Positions 31,501 to 42,239 of a DNA stretch of 64,000 bases are shown here, piece after piece. Numbering within the stretch: position 1 is the stretch's first letter; each line of letters starts with the position of its first letter. The notes beneath the pieces are model-generated. The model saw nothing but the letters and a program-made list of their open reading frames with translations, was not told the origin of the DNA and searched no databases. Both the position numbers and the translations under genes were made by a program. Source of the DNA: Bimastos eiseni (Eukaryota > Annelida > Clitellata > Crassiclitellata > Lumbricidae); the NCBI GenBank assembly GCA_959347315.1, contig OY365811.1, positions 40,738,946 to 40,802,945 on the forward strand, in the 5' to 3' direction.

Positions 31501-32456
31501 CTGACCTGAGTCTCCAACTCCAAGAACTTCTCAGCTAATGGCAAGCGAGGGGTTTTCTTATTCAACATTGGGCTCCGTGCTCGATCAAGTGGAAAGATCA
31601 CTGTCGAATGGGTAGTCATCCAAGGAGCAACAGCAGACTCCTGAGCATGATCGCACACACGCAGGACCTCACTAGAATAAGAATAAAAAATGCAGAGGTT
31701 CAGATTGGAATCTCCAAATTTCTAAAGCGCCACACGACAGGCAAGTGCAGGGCATCGGCTTATTCATGAGCACTGCGTCGAATCACAGAAGTTGTCGGAA
31801 AGATGTTCTCATCCGTCGAAATCAATTAACTGATGGACCTGTAACAGAATCATGTCATATGGTATCTTTTCATGCTAGGGAGGCACCGTCCTGTGACAAT
31901 GTAAAAGAGTGGTGTTTGTGGTGCTGTGAGGTGATACATGTTGTCATGTGGTGATCTGTGGTGATACCTGGTGTCAAGTGGTGCTGTGAGGTAATACATG
32001 TTGTCATATGGTGCTGTGAGGTGATACACGGTGTTATATGGTGCTGCGAGGTGATACATGGTGTTATATGGTACTTTGCAGTGATGCCTAGTGTTATGAG
32101 GTGATACATGGTCACACATGGTGTTGTGAATCTCCACAAACCCACCAACGCTGTGCATAAAAAACTGCAATGTAGCACCAAATATTCATTCTTTCGGAAT
32201 ATCTCTTAACTTTTAATGGGCCCTGGCATAAGGCAAGTCGCCAATGACAGCACCAAATAATGGTTCCACACTGCATCAGTAATTTCTGGATCTGAATATT
32301 CAAATAGCTAATATATCTTAAATAGAGATGATAACAAAAAAAACATGATACATACGTGTCACCAAGTGGAACTGCGAGAAAACCGACCATCTGCGAAAGT
32401 TCTGAAGTGTTCAAAACTTGATGAGTTTGATTTGGGACACCGAGGTTTTTCTCACC
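28572..32456 (-). CDS. Probable cilia/flagella-associated protein, five exons (partial)
   Basis: Exons in order are 32356-32456 (NLGVPNQTHQVLNTSELSQM), 31506-31671 (EVLRVCDHAQ to EKFLELETQ), 30274-30426 (EAIFDVAIRKDAYNEKQNQL then RWQVKRGKD), 29109-29202 (MNQQRAEPRLGALRKLLTN) and 28572-28699 (GFGGIVVEGDAGDTF). Every junction keeps the frame (phases 2, 0, 0, 1), which is strong evidence for a real gene. The EAxF...R.D...E..N.L.WQV..GKD pattern resembles a segment of CFAP221/PCDP1 and related axonemal proteins as I remember them, so a ciliary role is likely but not proven. The 5' and 3' ends are not found. The last donor (GTTGGT) is weak. Introns carry a MITE, microsatellites and a minisatellite. 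Confidence 0.6.
29285..29570. repeat. Degenerate ~35-bp tandem repeat (AAATATGAAGAAGTCAT)
   Basis: AGAAATATGAAGAAGTCATT-like units recur about seven times with strong divergence. It is intronic. Confidence 0.6.
29555..30595. repeat. Inverted pair of a ~130-bp repeat flanking a CATA microsatellite
   Basis: 29561-29690 and 30455-30590 are diverged inverted copies; both contain GGAAGTTCA and TTTGCTTGGCTCTG when read in the same sense. Between them, 29880-30255 is a long (CATA)n/(TACA)n tract. Exon 30274-30426 lies between the copies. Confidence 0.6.
30798..31462. mobile_element. hAT-type MITE, copy 2
   Basis: TAGGGTATAACTGG at the left pairs with CGGTTATTCCCTA at the right. The flanks ACATAGAT (30790-30797) and ACATAGAA (31463-31470) are a 7/8 target duplication. 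It shares GTATTCGCCTCGG and GGATCCGGCAAATAG with copy 1 but is 665 bp long. It is intronic in the ciliary-type gene. Confidence 0.75.
31685..31850 (-). repeat. Dispersed LINE/SINE tail of a second type
   Basis: ATCTCCAAATTTCTAAAGCG followed by GGCTTATTCATGAGCACTG and CGTCGAATCA recurs, diverged, near 10478, 43330-43395, 56925-56990 and 59965-60025. The 43330 copy is the tail of an L2-like LINE. Confidence 0.5.
31905..32130. repeat. ~30-bp minisatellite (GGTGATACATGGTGTTATAT)
   Basis: About seven units of GTGCTGTGAGGTGATACATG plus G(T)TGTCATATG occur. It is intronic. Minus-strand ORFs with periodic peptides here are artefacts of the 33/30-bp unit length. Confidence 0.8.
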
Positions 32457-32519
32457 CTGAGCAAAACACCAAAAAAAAATAAGCACATATAACATCTGTT
32501 GATTCCTGGTTCCAACAAA

Positions 32520-33060
32520 GACACGATATAGATTGAACTAAATCATGTGTCTGAGTGGGCTGACAAATGCAACCTATGACTAAATATAAAGAAGACACAA
32601 CAGATGATTATACGATGTCCTCGAGGGCTGGGAGGTCGAGGAGAAGACCCACTGGAGACGCCAGGACTGCTAAGGGTTATCCTGGGGTCACCATGACTGA
32701 AAATCTCAGTTTTGAACCTCATACAAATAGAATATGTTGTCAGGCAAGGCAATCAATGTATGCTTGGCGTATAATGGTGGCGCATGGCCTCTCAGGACTA
32801 TTGCTTTTTGATGTGGTGCGTTCGATTACAGTGGCCCGCATGCTGTTTGCGGCCCCGGCCTGGTGGGGGTACGTGGGGCAGCAGGAGCATGCCTGGGTAC
32901 AGTCAGTGATGATTCGCCAATGCTATCTGCCAGATGACGTTCCTTCATTCGAACATTTGATCCGGTTGCCCGATACGGGTCTATTCAAAGCAAAGCGATA
33001 CTGGAGAACCCAGGTCACGTGCTGCATCGGTTCCTTCCTCCAATAAAGGCATCTTCCACT
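32520..33060 (+). pseudogene. LINE reverse-transcriptase C-terminal region, decayed
   Basis: The frame 32567-33046 includes GVTMTENLSFEPHTNRICCQ, MVAHGLSGLLLFDVVRSITV and ARMLFAAPAWWGYVGQQE, the thumb/connection region of Jockey/CR1-like LINE polyproteins. The upstream frame reads HVSEWADKCNL and NIKKTQQMII out of register, so there are at least two frame breaks. Confidence 0.75.
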
Positions 33061-33279
33061 CCTAAAGTACTTTATCTGTGGTGGAATGATGTGCATCTGT
33101 TGAATATCATGCAACCTGTTCTGAAGTTCTAGCATCATACTGACACCCAGACCCCGCTCAAGACGGACGAAGTGGACAACCATTGGTTCGACCCATATCA
33201 AACCACAGTCAGCAGCTTTAGAGAAGAATTACTTTAGGATCAAGTACACTAAGAATGTAAGTACTAAATAGCATCTTTT

Positions 33280-33410
33280 AGAGGTATTATCTGTTACAAT
33301 TAGTATGTGTTAGAAGTAGTATATGTTCCATGTAGTATCTGTAAAAAGTAATATATGTTACAAGTAGTATCTATTACAATTGGTATATGTTACAAGTAGT
33401 ATCTAAAACA
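33280..33410. repeat. ~20-bp tandem repeat (AGTATATGTTACAAGT)
   Basis: About six degenerate units of TAGTATCTGTTACAATT / TAGTATATGTTACAAG. Confidence 0.65.
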
Positions 33411-36138
33411 ATGCATAGTAATGATAATCATGAGTGAGTTGAGTAAAAAAGTGTAATCGATTAATCTCCAAAAATTAACCTTGCACAAATGAACCAAAGA
33501 GAACAATTGTGCTGAAGCATTTTACCATTATTATGATTATTATTATTATTGCCACCATTATTATCATTATTATGATCATTATTATCCCACAGGATTACAG
33601 ATTACAATTATTATCATAATTAAAGTAATTACTATTATTATTATTTTCCCAAGGTACATATGATCCTTTGGGATTCCAAAAATTAGGGGTCTTCATCTTT
33701 GTTCTGCACACTCTGTGAGGGAAGTTAGTTGCAGAATAATCATAGATTTATAGGAAGGTAGAAGGGTGCAATTGCGCAATAATAACATTATATCATACAG
33801 TCTAATATCAATAAGCCTTCTGCGAATTAACAAAGCCAGTAATGCATGTGAAAATATTTAGACAATGACAATAGCAACAGGCAGAACAGATCATACAATC
33901 ATCAGGAAGTGTTTTAACTCCTGCTTAAACAATTGCAAAGATGGGGAGGAAGTCAATTCTTTTGGCAATTAATTCCATAGCTAGGGCCATATATTATTAT
34001 GCTATATAAATGCTGTCTAAGAGTAGTAAGCCTATGCACACAGAGCTGATGATAGTCATAGTGTTAAATAGTTGTGTAGTTCAGAGCTTTTTTAAACCAA
34101 GGCTGGAATTTGATAGGTAATAGACAGTGGTAGAATTATCATCATCATATAAATTGTATGGTAATTGAATAGTTTAGAGTCACAAATTATGTTCCAAATA
34201 CATTCCCTTGACGTACATCATTTCTGAACATGAACTCATGGAGATGATTTTTTTATGACAGGAATAGTCTGCAACTGGCTACGTGGTATCAAACTGCCTC
34301 TTCAGCTTTATCTTGGCCCTCATCCACATGTTTTTCATTCCTAAGTAGAAGCTGAATGTGATAAAAAGAATTTGCTTTAAATGGATGCTGGATTAATGAT
34401 AAGAATCATATCTACGTGCAAGCTGTATGCGATGAAAAGAATTTGCTTCAAATGGAAGCTGGATTAATTTTAAGAATCATATCTAAGTGGAAGTTGGATG
34501 TGATGCAAGAATCGTGGGGATGTTAGCGTAGGTAGCCCAGCCATCCGACACAATGTGCATAAGGAAATTGTTTAAAAAAATTGCGACGCTAAACTAGGCA
34601 ATTACTAATTGTATAAACCCGTACTTGTTTCTGAAATATGGTTTGGCACCGGAACGCTGATTCTTGGGTCTACAATCTGCATTGTGTCTATAAGTTTTTC
34701 CTTACCTCCCAGTGGTTCATCTGAGGACGCGATGTTGCACGGACAACAGCAATTAATGCAATGCGTTTCGTATCAGACAACATATCCATACTGGGGCTGT
34801 CTGTTTTGTTGTCAACAAGGTCGTCCTCATTGCAGTTACTGTGTTATGTAAAGAACGCACTGTATTACTGAAAACCTTAGCATTATCAAGTGAAAATCAC
34901 TCAGATATTCAAAGTCAACTTAAAATGAAAGGAGCCAACCGTCAAATTTTTATTCGAATCGCGTACGTCCAAATTCAAAGACGAAGATAAGCAGGACTGA
35001 AAGGTCCTTACGTAAGCGGCTGGACCACAAATGGCGGTTTACAGAGGCTGGCCCTCTGGCGACAAGGGCGTAGAATATCGTGGTTTACATAGCAATTAAT
35101 GCAATGCGTTTCGTATGAGTCCCAAGGGTGCAAAAAAATCAAGATTTACTTTCCCTTTGAATCTTGTCACAACAGTTAGGCCTATGTTATAAAAAGCAGC
35201 AAACGCAGCATGAAAAAGAGCTCAGACTTGTTTTCCTTGTGTTGAGAGGGGTGAATAGGTGTAAAATTGTGCAAATGCTGATACGATTGATTGATTGACT
35301 ATGGTACACAGTCTGTTGGATCACCCTGGCAACGGTGTGTGATATCGTGTGTGGACGTATACATTTTGACATAGGCCTAATAGGCCTACGCGACAAATAT
35401 GCTGTTTATTTTCGCGTTGGGCTTCTGCTTCTGAAGCTTCGGCCTCTCAACGCAAGGAAAAATAACCTACCTTAACGCTGACATTCAAACAATCGTATCA
35501 GACGTTTTTTATAACTGCAATGCAATCTGAAAAGGGAACAGACATTCATCAACCACAGGCACAGAATCTAGATATATATGTTTCTTCAACTTTTCCTCCT
35601 CTTCCAACTCCGCCACTGGTAGTACTCAGCCAGTGCCAGTCCCAAGCCTGGATAATGGAGGAGGGCGACGCTAATGATCTTTGTTATCACACAGTGTCGT
35701 TAAACTGCAACTACTACCTCCTCTTCCTATTCCTTAGCGTTCATCATTACTCACCTTCCTCCCTTCTTCTTCTGATTCATGGAATCATCTCTTCCCACCA
35801 CTTCATCACCCTCATCCTCATCTCTAATTCCTCTTCTCCGCCTTCTCTTGTTTCTATTCATTAATTTTTGTTCTCAACCACCTTTTCTTAACTTTCTCCT
35901 CTTTCTCCTACTTTTCACCCTATCCTAACCGCTTCCTCCTCCCAGCCCATCCTCCTTTCTCATCAATTCTTGTGTTTCCTAAAACAATGTTAGCACTAAA
36001 TTAATCTGAAATAAAAATAAAAATTAACAGATGCATTGATGGATAAATAAACAAACTGATTAACTGATTGATTCAACATGCAGAGATCGAATTACTAATT
36101 AGTGTATTGATAAATTAATTGCTTATTTGAATCGGTAC
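33411..36138. other. Intergenic, no recognised gene
   Basis: This holds ATT/ATC microsatellites (33530-33650), a ~80-bp tandem duplication at 34342-34515 (GAATTTGCTT(T/C)AAATGGA units), and a 26-bp exact direct repeat at 34748-34773 and 35091-35116. The 80-codon ORF at 34609-34851 has no recognised domain. The 3' end of the collagen-like gene should lie in or near the upper end of this stretch but was not identified. Confidence 0.5.
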
Positions 36139-39100
36139 CTGTACTGCCAGTGTTTCCTGTTGCACCCGTAGATCCACTTGAACCAGGTTGTCCTTGAAAC
36201 CCAACTGTTCCTATAGGGCCTGGTATTCCGCTGGAACCTGTAGCCCCATTGCTACCTGATGCTCCCGATGCGTCTGTAACATCTGTTGATCCAGTGGAAC
36301 CCGAGGCACCTGTGTTGCCTAAGAGATAAAAATTAATAACATCTTAGTTCATCAGCAGTCAACGTTTAAGAGCATTAAAGAACATCTAAGAATATTAAAG
36401 AACATGTAAAAACATTTAAGAGCATTTAATAACATTTTAGAACACTTAAGAGCATGTAAGAGCATTGAAGAGCATTTAAGAATATTTAAGAACATTTAAT
36501 AACATTTAGGAATGTGTAAAAACAGTTAAGAACATTTAAAAGCATTTAAGAACATTTAAGAACATACAAAGCATGGAAAAACATTTAGGAACTATTATGG
36601 ACGGCGGAGCACATTTAAGAACATTACTTTAAGAACTTGGCTCTTTAACGCCAAGAGCAGGATCAATCAACATTTTGGAACTTAGCCAATCAGCTACGGA
36701 AGAACAAGACAACATCTGAGATCACTATAGCAGAGTGCATTTAGGAAGCAAGACATTTGATACTTTCAAACAGAAACTGTCAATTATTTTGGGCAGAACG
36801 AGCTGACTTGCTAAAGACTGAGCTATTTAACATTAATTTTAAGAACAGGAGCAACGAACATTTCAACATTGTATCAGTCAACATATACAATATAATACAA
36901 TATAATACAATATAGATGATATTAATACATGAGAAAATGCAATTGAACACAAGACAACAAAAACAGCGTGGACTGACTGATCCTCTGGATATTGACCTGA
37001 TTTCGCCATGGTTTTGGTGCGACAGCGGTCGATGCATTGTACATTAGACACGGCGCAATAGAAGCTACTAGTTACAATCATCTTCTGCTCGACCTGGAGT
37101 TGAGCGCTTCTGAGTACTTACCTTGAAAGTACTTGCTCAAAATAAGCCAAAAAATTCCTTTAAGTATCTATAATGATCATTTGAAATAAGCAGCATTGGA
37201 CGTACCTGTAGCTCCCAACGCCCCACTTGATCCAGTCACTCCAGTGCTTCCAGTGCTTCCTGATGATCCAGTTGCACCTCTGTCAGTCCACGAAGTCCAG
37301 TTGCGCCTGTGGCACCCATGGCTCCTGGAGATCCACTGGCTCCAGACGCACCTAAAGTCATTCAGAAGAAGATTGAAGAGCAGGCTCTTAATTCAGCTCT
37401 AAGGCAGCCATGGGTTTACGAAGTGTTAGCGACTTCTTTTTCTTAGCCTCGGCATATGAGGGCAGGTGGCCTGTCCACTTCCTCGCCGTCTCTTCTTCAC
37501 TCCGACAGTATACGGTCAGTGTAAACGTTATAGGTGAGTTGGATATGGAAATAGATGGAGAAGAAATCCCCCAGAAATTTATGCCCTGACCTGACGGGTA
37601 TATGAACCTCTGACCTGTCGAGTGACAGTCTTACTGGCGACCCCTGCCAGTGCTGTCGGGCACTCCGCTATTAACAATAGAACTTTTTGGCAACAAAGCG
37701 AATTATTATTCTGTCCGTATTTCTAAGCAAGTTTAATTTTATTTGAATTTAAATTTACATTTAATTATTTATTATTAATTTGTAACTGATAAAATTTAAT
37801 TTAACTTAATTTTAATTGGATTTAGACTTACAACTATTCTTGGTCCATTTCAAATCTTCACCGTCTTCGAGGCGCTTTCTGATGAATTGATATTCAGATT
37901 ATTTTAGCCATGCCCCTCACAGTTAGCTGCGACATGGTTCAAAGAACCAATGAGTTTCATGGTGCGTTCTGGATGTTCCAGGTGGTGTATCAGTGAACCT
38001 GGAATTGCTGCGAATGTTAAGTATGAAGTCGAATGGTAAGCCAACCGAGTAATGACCTGGAAACCTGAAGGGTAAAGAAGAAGGGAAGACCAAGGGAGAA
38101 CTCACCGGATATCATGGTACTACGAGGCCGGAAGACTGGTGATGGATAGAGACCAATGGAGAAACTGTTTGCTCGTAGTGTAGACCAGAATGCAAAGAAC
38201 TAAGTGCCATGTATCATGTTCTAAGTACCAAATACTAGTCAACAAGTACTAAGCACCAAATACGGAGTGTCTAGTACTAAGTACTAAATTGTGAGTGCTT
38301 AAAACCATGTGTCCACGCATGGAGTACTAAATATACCTGTGATTCCGGTCTGCCCAGTTGATCCAGTGAAACCAAGACTACCAGTTGCTCCAGATGCTCC
38401 GGTTGAACCAATGGACCCTGACGCTCCGAGTTGTCCCGGAATCTCTGACGGTCCGGTGTTCCCGGTTGTTCCAGTAGCACCAACCGGACCAACTGATCCA
38501 GGTGGACCCTGGTCTCCAGAGCGTCCTTTATAGATTTAGACAAATGAAAGATAGGCGGTGATTGGCAATTACAGCTCTCAGCGCTGGCCTTAGATAGAAA
38601 CACATGTTGACATAGAAGCTTATACGCATGCGTGGACAAACATAGTGGATGCTATTCTAACTGATTTCACTAAGATCCAAGATCCATTGTTCGAGCGAGG
38701 TCACTTGTTAGCTCTCTCTCTCTCTCTCTCTCTTCCTCTCTCTGTCTCTGTCTCTGTCTCTGTCTCTTTCTCTGTCTATTTTATTGTTTTATTTATTATC
38801 CGTCACTCACGCTGGTTCATCTAACCTACCTGTGCTCTTTTCTATCCTATTACGATGTCTTCTATTCTTCCAATCTCTATTGCCTTTCATTCTTCCCTTC
38901 TGGATTCTACGCCATTCTGTCCTTCTATATTCTATCCCATTCTATTGTATTTAATTCTTTTCGAATTATTCCTTCTAGATTCAATTCCAATCTTTCCTTC
39001 TCGATCCGATCTTGTTCAGTTACATTATATTCTGCTCTTCCCTTCTCCATTCAATCATATTTGATTCTATTTCATTCAATTCTTTGCCTTCTCTATTCCA

Positions 39101-40972
39101 CATTGTATTTGATCCTATTATTTTATTTTATTTTCCATTCCATTGCATTTTTTTGTTCTCAATTGTTCCCTTATCTATTCCATTACATACCATATTTAAA
39201 TTATCTAAGGTGTCATACATGCACACATAAACTCACCTGTCACTCCAGTACTTCCGGTTATGCCTTGTCCTCCTCCAGGACCCGGCTGTCCCGTGGCACC
39301 AGAAGGACCAGGATATCCAGATAGTCCAGGCAGACCTGGGTAACCACTTCCAGGCGCCCCTGTGCCACCTGCAATAAGCAAATCACGTGTTCAGATTCAT
39401 ACTATGACTGGTTGCTGGAGCTTGCAAAACTAGAATCACGTAATGAACATAAGTACAGGCCTACATGTACAAAGCTTCTACTTAACACAGCCGTTTGCCA
39501 GGCAATGACTTAGATAAAATTGACGACTGATTTAAAGGCGTCGTTCATCGATTGCACTCTTTTGCATACAGTCGATAATTGTTATATAATTAACTAGAAC
39601 ATTACCTCACCTAACCTCAGCTAGTCATACAATGTCTTACCTAATCATACTTTACTCCATCTATTGTGTAAACAACTTGGCGCATCTTAACCTCGCTTCG
39701 TCCACGTTACGAAACATTACGCTCTTTTGATACACATCGTCTCATCTCAACTCAAACTCACCTAACATAACGTCACATCATTTCATTTTCAATCAATCAA
39801 TCAATCAACAAACAACCATGAGCTTATAGGCGATTCCGTTTTGTCTGGCTGAAATTCAATTGACAATTTGAATTACCGAATCGCTCCTTAAGATGTTACA
39901 ACAAGACACGCTCCTCAAGAAAATCAATGTAATGGCGTGATATAAATCTTAAATTAGCAGTCTTTGGTTACCTATAATTCCAGGAGCATCTGCGGCTCCA
40001 GCCGAACCCGCGGCACCACTGGCTTCAACGATGCCTACAAGACAACAAGCGCGACAGGTATTTAGAAGAATAGAAAGTAAGCTCTTAATATATTGGTGGA
40101 AAGGCATTGAACGTTAACATCCCTCTACAGATTAACTCTCAACCGGTTAGATGACCGCAATAAATGACTGCAGATGGACCTCAAGGCTTCCGGAATCAAT
40201 CAAACGAATGACAAGCAACGATTGGTTCAACTGTTCCACTTAATATTGGCCACTCACTCTGCTGCATCTTAGCTTATATAATCTGTCCTATTACATAATA
40301 TTATGTTATTTCTCCATTATTAATTTTTCTTTCCTTCTTTATTCTATTCTTTACTTCTTTGTTCTATTCTATGGCACTCCACTCCAGTGATCGCATTCGT
40401 TATATGAAGATTTTTGAAGCATCAAGAAGGAAGTCATGGAACCAATCTACTCATAAGCGCTCAGTGAAACAGAATTCACAAGCAGATGTGGTCAAAATTG
40501 AACGCAGGTTAAGAAAAACTGGATTGGTTGGCTGGCGGTCAGATGGCTATACTGAAGCGTCAGAGGAGAAGCAATGATGAGAGATGGAACCAGAAAAGAA
40601 ATTAAAGTAGCAATCCGTAAAAATTGAATATGTACAGCCTCAATTGAAGGTTGTGTGCAATGGGCAGAAATATCAAGCTTTGGTGAAGTTAGTAGGAGAG
40701 ACGCGAGAGCCACCGAAATAGTTGCTTCATATTCGCCCCAATTTGTTTTCCGGAGCCCAAGGCTTAAATCAAAGTTTAAATATTTGACACTAGGCCTAAT
40801 CTGTACTGTCTGCTTCCAGGGTACTTAAATATCTGTTGGGACCGTTTTCGGAGGTTACAACTACTAAAGCGGAAACTAAGGGCACCAGCTTATTCAAGAG
40901 TGTTGAGTGGATGAAGTAATTGCATACCTGACTGTCCAGAGGATCCGGTTGCCCCACTGTATCCAATGTATG
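36139..40972 (-). CDS. Collagen-like (Gly-X-Y) gene, six exons, partial
   Basis: Exons in order are 40928-40972 (45 bp), 39972-40034 (63), 39237-39368 (132), 38337-38525 (189), 37206-37351 (146) and 36139-36318 (180). Each ends ...G before GT and the next supplies the rest of a Gly codon (phase 1), the classic collagen arrangement. Four lengths are multiples of 9. The triplets are rich in Ser/Thr (GST, GAT, GSS, GVT) with few GPP, so a stable collagen helix is uncertain; secreted invertebrate collagen-like proteins can look like this. Glycine is replaced by Asp or Glu at several triplet starts. Exon 37206-37351 is two bases too long. Ends of the gene (signal peptide, C-terminal domain) were not found. 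Confidence 0.85.
36360..36620. repeat. ~10/20-bp tandem repeat (AAGAACATTTAAGAGCATTT)
   Basis: A long run of AAGA(A/G)CATTTA units lies in the intron of the collagen-like gene. Confidence 0.75.
37206..37351 (-). CDS. Collagen-like exon with 2-bp frame break
   Basis: The exon reads [19 protein letters not shown] then LT in one frame and [18 protein letters not shown] in another. Deleting GA at 37279-37280 would give 144 bp (16 x 9) and unbroken triplets. It may be a sequencing error or a null mutation. Confidence 0.8.
37975..38190 (+). mobile_element. LINE C-terminal fragment (weak)
   Basis: The plus frame gives VMTWKPEG, a stop, RRR, and then [10 protein letters not shown]. TWxPEGKRRxGRP...DRxxWR is a common LINE polyprotein ending. 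It is decayed and antisense in a collagen intron. Confidence 0.4.
38710..38785. repeat. CT/TCTG microsatellite
   Basis: (CT)n passing into (TCTG)n, followed to ~39200 by a TTC/ATTC-rich tract. It is intronic. Confidence 0.85.
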
Positions 40973-41461
40973 CTAATAAAAACGAAACCAAATGCACTTG
41001 TTAAATAAATAGTTGTAACGTTTCCCACATTATTAATTTCATAAGGCAGTAAGTACCCTTACATTGTGCTGAAATGCATAGAAGATCCACGAGAAATGCT
41101 AAAGGACCAAAGCCAAGGAAGTAACAATATTTGTCGACAGAGTACACTGAATGCCTTAATTAATCAACTTAATCATTTTAGTATTTTACATTTATGTATC
41201 TCCAGGGTATTATAAAATTGAAATTGTCAGTTATTGGAATGCAAAATCCTGAGAAATAAAATATCAAATTTCGATTCTACATAATTAAATCAAATACTAC
41301 GACTTTCTCTGTGGAAAGGATGATATGATTACAAGCTAGATTTGATTTACTGCACCACATAAAGGTTTTTTAAAATAAATAATTGGCAAATATAGTGTAA
41401 GCTAGGCCTACATACATGTACAGTACATGTAATTAATGACTAATTCGCATTTTATGAAAAG

Positions 41462-42150
41462 GTCGTTTCGCGTAAAATAATTAATCAATTTTTGAAGCCG
41501 AAGGTTCAGAATTTGTCACAATACCATTTCCTCTCGGCCAGATGAACCCTATAGTAGGCTATAACTTCCGCAAATGTTTGACAATAGCCAATGCGATGCT
41601 TGCACTCGCAAACCAAACCAACTTGAAGCCAGACAACCCAGATTTCAACACCAGTGCAACAAATATAAACGACATTTATAGGAGTTTCCAACAAAAATAT
41701 TAAGATATTATTAGGACACTAACCAGTAAAATCAGTTCCTAAAAATCACTTACATAAATCAAATTTCTTATGTCATGGTTTCTAACTTTCTACATGTAGG
41801 CTACACGTATAATAAATCGTCTACTGCTCAGAAAGTCCTGTCTGAACACGCAAAAGACATCCTTTTTCATAAGCACAAAATAATATTGTGGTGTCGCTGC
41901 CTTGTTGAACCTGCTTGGCCTTCTAGTAGTGGCGCATCAGAAATTTGGAGTGTGCGCTCAGATTGTAATTGGCTATCTGACTGCTCAGTTCATAGCTGAC
42001 AGTAGAACAACGCATAAGCAAGTTTCAGTTTGCAAGTAGGACTTTTTCAATAGGACGATGATCGGTGGTAAGTTGCTTGCCAGAAAGCACTGTTAGAATA
42101 TGCCTGTTCTCATTTTGGAAATACCAGATTGGAAATATAAAAAATGTAAA
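41462..42150. repeat. Dispersed repeat, copy A
   Basis: Colinear with 46072-46745: shared blocks include TTTCGCGTAAA...TTAATCA, TTGAAGCCAGA, AGATATTATT(A/G)GGACAC and GGTTATCTGACTGCTC. Divergence is substantial. The homology seems to resume at about 44300-44430 after the nested LINEs. No protein was recognised in it. Confidence 0.55.
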
Positions 42151-42154
42151 AAAA

Positions 42155-42163
42155 GTAATAACG

Positions 42164-42209
<46 letters not shown>

Positions 42210-42235
42210 TAATAATAATAATAACAACAACAAGC
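42155..42235. repeat. AAT microsatellite
   Basis: (AAT)n with an AAC end, at the junction of the dispersed repeat and the LINE insertion. Confidence 0.85.
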
Positions 42236-42239
42236 CTTC

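Noticed and set aside
31850..32181. His/Thr-rich minus-strand ORFs with repeated YHLTAPY and ITSQHH motifs
   Set aside because: Minisatellite artefacts, lying in an intron of the minus-strand ciliary-type gene.
34609..34851. 80-codon ORF as a secreted Cys-rich protein
   Set aside because: No signal peptide cleavage context, no splice neighbours and no repeated Cys pattern. The start is hydrophobic by chance composition.
40359..40577. ORF with [15 protein letters not shown] as a LINE C-terminus
   Set aside because: Similarity to LINE endings is too faint, and the diagnostic GHVxR motif is absent.
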